From: Coriobacteriia bacterium
GTDB taxonomy: Bacteria; Actinomycetota; Coriobacteriia; WRKU01; WQUG01
Direction of reading: 5' to 3'
DNA: 7,815 nt
Assembly (NCBI GenBank): GCA_009785705.1
Contig: WQVS01000074.1
Coordinates: 1 to 7,815, forward strand
In this document: positions 6,105 to 7,815 of the stretch, piece after piece
Numbering within the stretch: position 1 is the stretch's first letter
Layout of the letters: the number at the start of each line of letters is the position of its first letter
Translations under genes and position numbers: made by a program
The notes under the pieces: model-generated
Seen by the model: only the letters and a program-made list of their open reading frames with translations
What the model was told of the DNA's origin: nothing
The model's database searches: none

Positions 6105-6611
6105 CTACAAGAGAAAAATTAGCATTATTGTAATGGCCAATAGAAGTTGAACACCAAAGATAATTATAGGCAAGTGTTGATGTCCTCTACGTCCTTTATT
6201 TTCGTCAGGATATTCAGAGAAATGTGAGAAATTTTCATTTATGTACTGGCGAATGCGTGTTTTAATTTCGTTAATCCTGCCCATTTCAATGCTTGAAAAG
6301 TAACCAACAACTCCAGCAAAGACAGCACTTACCAAGGGAAATATCCACAGAAAATTCTCGAGTGCACCAACTTCTATCCTCCACGCTGTTTGCATGATTG
6401 GAACAATCATTATAATTAGATTAAGCAAATAGAATTTGGTCATAAGTGACCAGACCTGAGTTAACCTAAACTTCCATTCACTTAGCTGCAATTTTAAAAT
6501 TTCCATATCGTCACTGTTTTTATGATTCGCGCTTTCCGAGTGGTAACTCATGCTATTTCCGCTGAAGCTCGCAAACTCTACACCTGCAATTTCCTCTACA
6601 ACACTCTTCAT
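6105..6611 (-). CDS. Hypothetical three-segment membrane protein
   Basis: I cannot name a family for this 168-residue protein. A hydrophilic N-terminus (1-56, containing LKLQLSEWKFRL at 39-50) precedes two membrane segments (about 57-76 and 86-107). These are followed by a charged, helix-forming linker of about 40 residues (EMGRINEIKTRIRQYINENF at 109-128), and a third, very hydrophobic segment running to the last residue (about 147-168). This two-helix hairpin plus linker plus tail anchor is reminiscent of small membrane effector proteins of the SLATT type in conflict systems, but that is only an impression of layout. The start ATG (complement of 6609-6611) has AAAAAGGA (complement of 6621-6628) 9 bases upstream, which favours it over internal methionines 21 and 36. 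It is AT-rich like its convergent neighbour, and transcribed divergently from the 6823 gene. Confidence 0.78.
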   Translation of the reverse strand: MKSVVEEIAGVEFASFSGNSMSYHSESANHKNSDDMEILKLQLSEWKFRLTQVWSLMTKFYLLNLIIMIVPIMQTAWRIEVGALENFLWIFPLVSAVFAGVVGYFSSIEMGRINEIKTRIRQYINENFSHFSEYPDENKGRRGHQHLPIIIFGVQLLLAITIMLIFLL

Positions 6612-6654
6612 ATCCGCACATCCTTTTTGTTCGGGTTAGCAATTCAGTTTACCG

Positions 6655-6674
6655 CAATCTTCAACTTAAGATTG
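6655..6674. repeat. 7-bp inverted repeat in the divergent intergenic region
   Basis: CAATCTT (6655-6661) and AAGATTG (6668-6674) are perfect inverted arms around CAACTT. The repeat lies between the starts of the divergent genes at 6611 and 6823, where an operator would be expected. It could equally be a chance palindrome in AT-rich DNA. Confidence 0.4.
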
Positions 6675-6736
6675 GATATTTTCGCTCGATAATTGCACAG
6701 GAAAGATCGCATCTCCAAGTCTTGATTTCTCTGCGC

Positions 6737-6742
6737 TATAAT
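6737..6742 (+). promoter_or_regulatory. Candidate -10 element of the 6823 gene
   Basis: A perfect TATAAT at 6737-6742 lies 80 bases before the ATG at 6823. No good -35 is found at 16-18 bases spacing, and the TTGATT at 6722-6727 is too close (9 bases). If it is used, the message would carry a leader of about 70-75 bases. Confidence 0.45.
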
Positions 6743-6822
6743 GAAAATATTGGCCTGCGAAATCTGGTCAGGAGAAAACACTTGAGAATACACTATTAAA
6801 ACCTTGGGAAGGGTTACTCTTT

Positions 6823-7536
6823 ATGGGGAAAGTAGTAATACAACTTACAGACAAATTGGAAGGAAAGCCCTTTAATTGGTGGGCTCCTATTTGCTGGATT
6901 GTATGGCTTGCCCCGCCAGTTTACTTGGGATATCTCTGGATATCTTATAGCGGTGATTTTGTGGAGAGCTTGATAGGGCCCTATGACATCTATGACCTTG
7001 CTTGTTTTGCAGGCTTGGGGGCTGGTGCTTGGCTTTTGATTGGGTTGATTCTGGTCTATATTGGTTCTACTCCGACTAGAAGATTTAAGCGTCAATTGAT
7101 TGCTGAGAATACTGTTACCTTTGAAAAAGATGTAACGGTGATTTCTAAAACTGCTGAGGTGTCTGGCGGTGAAACAAAAACTACAGCATTTTCAGTAAGT
7201 TTTGATTTTCCCAATAATGAACATAAGACACTTATCGTAGACAAAAACACTTTTGGTACCATTCTTGAGAATGAATTTGGAGTATTGACCTACACCCAGT
7301 TGAGAAACTTTCAGGGTACTGAAATTACTCTTTTTCCTGCAACAGAAGCTGAGTCAGATGAAAACCCCATGACCCTTGTGAGCTTTGAGCGAAAGGGTAC
7401 TATAGAAAAACCTTCAGCAGAAGAAGTTACGGCAGAGGAGGGTTCACAGCAAAAAGTTGCTGCTCGCTGTAGTGGCTGTGGCGCATCTGGAACAGTTGGT
7501 ACAAAGTGCAAGTTCTGCAGAGGGGTTATCGAATAA
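6823..7536 (+). CDS. Membrane protein with DUF2500-like domain and C-terminal zinc ribbon
   Basis: This is a 237-residue protein of unknown function. Two membrane segments (about 19-40, rich in tryptophan, and about 59-82) form an N-terminal hairpin. They are followed by a soluble beta-rich domain (about 98-180). Its pattern VISKTAEVSGG, then FSVSFDFPN, then FGVLTYTQLRNFQG resembles DUF2500 proteins such as YhhM as I remember them. An acidic linker (about 195-212) leads to a zinc ribbon, CSGCG at 216-220 and CKFC at 229-232 (C-x2-C-x9-C-x2-C). The ATG has GGGAAGGG (6806-6813) 9 bases upstream. The frame is open back to 6745 but has no usable earlier start. Composition is close to that of the housekeeping genes, unlike the two genes to its left. 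The next gene starts 73 bases downstream in the same direction. Confidence 0.85.
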   Translation: MGKVVIQLTDKLEGKPFNWWAPICWIVWLAPPVYLGYLWISYSGDFVESLIGPYDIYDLACFAGLGAGAWLLIGLILVYIGSTPTRRFKRQLIAENTVTFEKDVTVISKTAEVSGGETKTTAFSVSFDFPNNEHKTLIVDKNTFGTILENEFGVLTYTQLRNFQGTEITLFPATEAESDENPMTLVSFERKGTIEKPSAEEVTAEEGSQQKVAARCSGCGASGTVGTKCKFCRGVIE

Positions 7537-7609
7537 AGTATTTTCTCACCTTGTTTATGAGGTTTCAATCTGGCATTTGCAATGTTAGTCCCTAGCTTTG
7601 GAGGGTTTT

Positions 7610-7815
7610 ATGGACGAACCTACGGTGTTTCATATTTTAATGAAGAATGAGGCTGTTGGTCGACTTGCTCGACTTTGGTTTCTTTGTTTTGCTTTAGCGC
7701 TTACGCTTCCTCTATTGGGGCATGAGAGGATTTGGATTCTGGCTGCTCCTGCCTTTGCGCTCTTGCTTCTAAATGTCTATATTCAACTGCTTTACTCTAT
7801 TCAGCTCAAAAAGTC
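7610..7815 (+). CDS. Start of a small membrane protein, cut by the window edge
   Basis: An open frame runs from ATG 7610 to the end of the window (68 full codons, no stop). GGAGGG (7600-7605) lies 4 bases before the ATG, the strongest ribosome site in the window. The protein begins MDEPTVFHILMKNEAVG and then has two hydrophobic stretches, about 20-37 and 41-63, separated by the short charged turn GHER. Only the N-terminal part is visible, so no family is assigned. It follows the zinc-ribbon gene by 73 bases. The gap contains only a weak ACCT/AGGT stem (about 7551-7566) and no clear terminator, so the two may form one transcription unit. Confidence 0.72.
   Translation, partial: MDEPTVFHILMKNEAVGRLARLWFLCFALALTLPLLGHERIWILAAPAFALLLLNVYIQLLYSIQLKK

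Noticed and set aside
6770..6799. AGGAG (6770-6774) followed by TTG at 6782, a possible start for the zinc-ribbon gene or a leader peptide
   Set aside because: The TTG is in a different frame and meets a stop after five codons; the gene's own ATG at 6823 has a suitable ribosome site.
4650..7815. Second copy of the tRNA-Ala 3' end as an att site
   Set aside because: Reading by eye, no copy of the T-arm/acceptor end ending in GGCTCCACCA is found downstream in the window; only the weak match at 4659-4673.
1..7815. CRISPR array, insertion sequence, rRNA or toxin-antitoxin pair
   Set aside because: No regularly spaced repeats, transposase or integrase motifs, rRNA segments or paired small toxin/antitoxin frames were seen on either strand.

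Overview
The window looks like ordinary bacterial chromosome with a housekeeping backbone on the left and an unannotated, partly AT-rich accessory stretch on the right. The likely source is a Gram-positive-type organism of moderate GC. Supporting signs are a separate glycyl-tRNA synthetase beta subunit (so an alpha2beta2 enzyme), a pyruvate,phosphate dikinase regulator of the Gram-positive (YqfL-like) type, a 336-residue RecA, and recX directly after recA. The mix would suit an actinobacterial lineage such as Coriobacteriia or a Firmicute. That placement is inference from remembered protein similarity, not a search.

Layout. Positions 1-1778 hold most of glyS, with the 5' end outside the window. 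A PPDK/PEP-synthase regulatory protein gene follows after only 2 bases (1781-2635), so the two are probably co-transcribed and translationally coupled. A 322-base gap then carries the recA control region: a TTGACA element flanked by two AACGTTCG copies 21 bases apart, and further repeated or palindromic elements. recA (2958-3968) is followed by a long terminator-like hairpin (4003-4043) and then recX (4080-4535), so recX is probably expressed partly by read-through. A tRNA-Ala(GGC) gene with its own extended -10 promoter ends the backbone (4574-4649, CCA encoded).

Downstream of the tRNA the composition drops. By hand count, G+C is 29/60 at 1021-1080, but 22/60 at 5401-5460 and 23/60 at 6361-6420. 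This section holds two convergent genes of unrecognised family: a 387-residue protein with one N-terminal membrane segment and a cysteine cluster (4839-6002), and a 168-residue protein with three membrane segments on the minus strand (6105-6611). A gene immediately 3' of a tRNA with shifted composition is a common layout for an integrated island, but no integrase and no second att copy are visible here. From about 6700 the composition rises again (27/60 at 7021-7080). There, a 237-residue protein (6823-7536) combines two membrane segments, a DUF2500-like domain and a C-terminal zinc ribbon. It is followed by the start of another small membrane protein (7610 to the window edge).

Functional links: recA and recX form a recombination/SOS pair, with RecX modulating RecA filaments. 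glyS and the dikinase regulator are linked by arrangement only. No function can be assigned to the four accessory genes, and no known defence, toxin-antitoxin or CRISPR module is recognisable.
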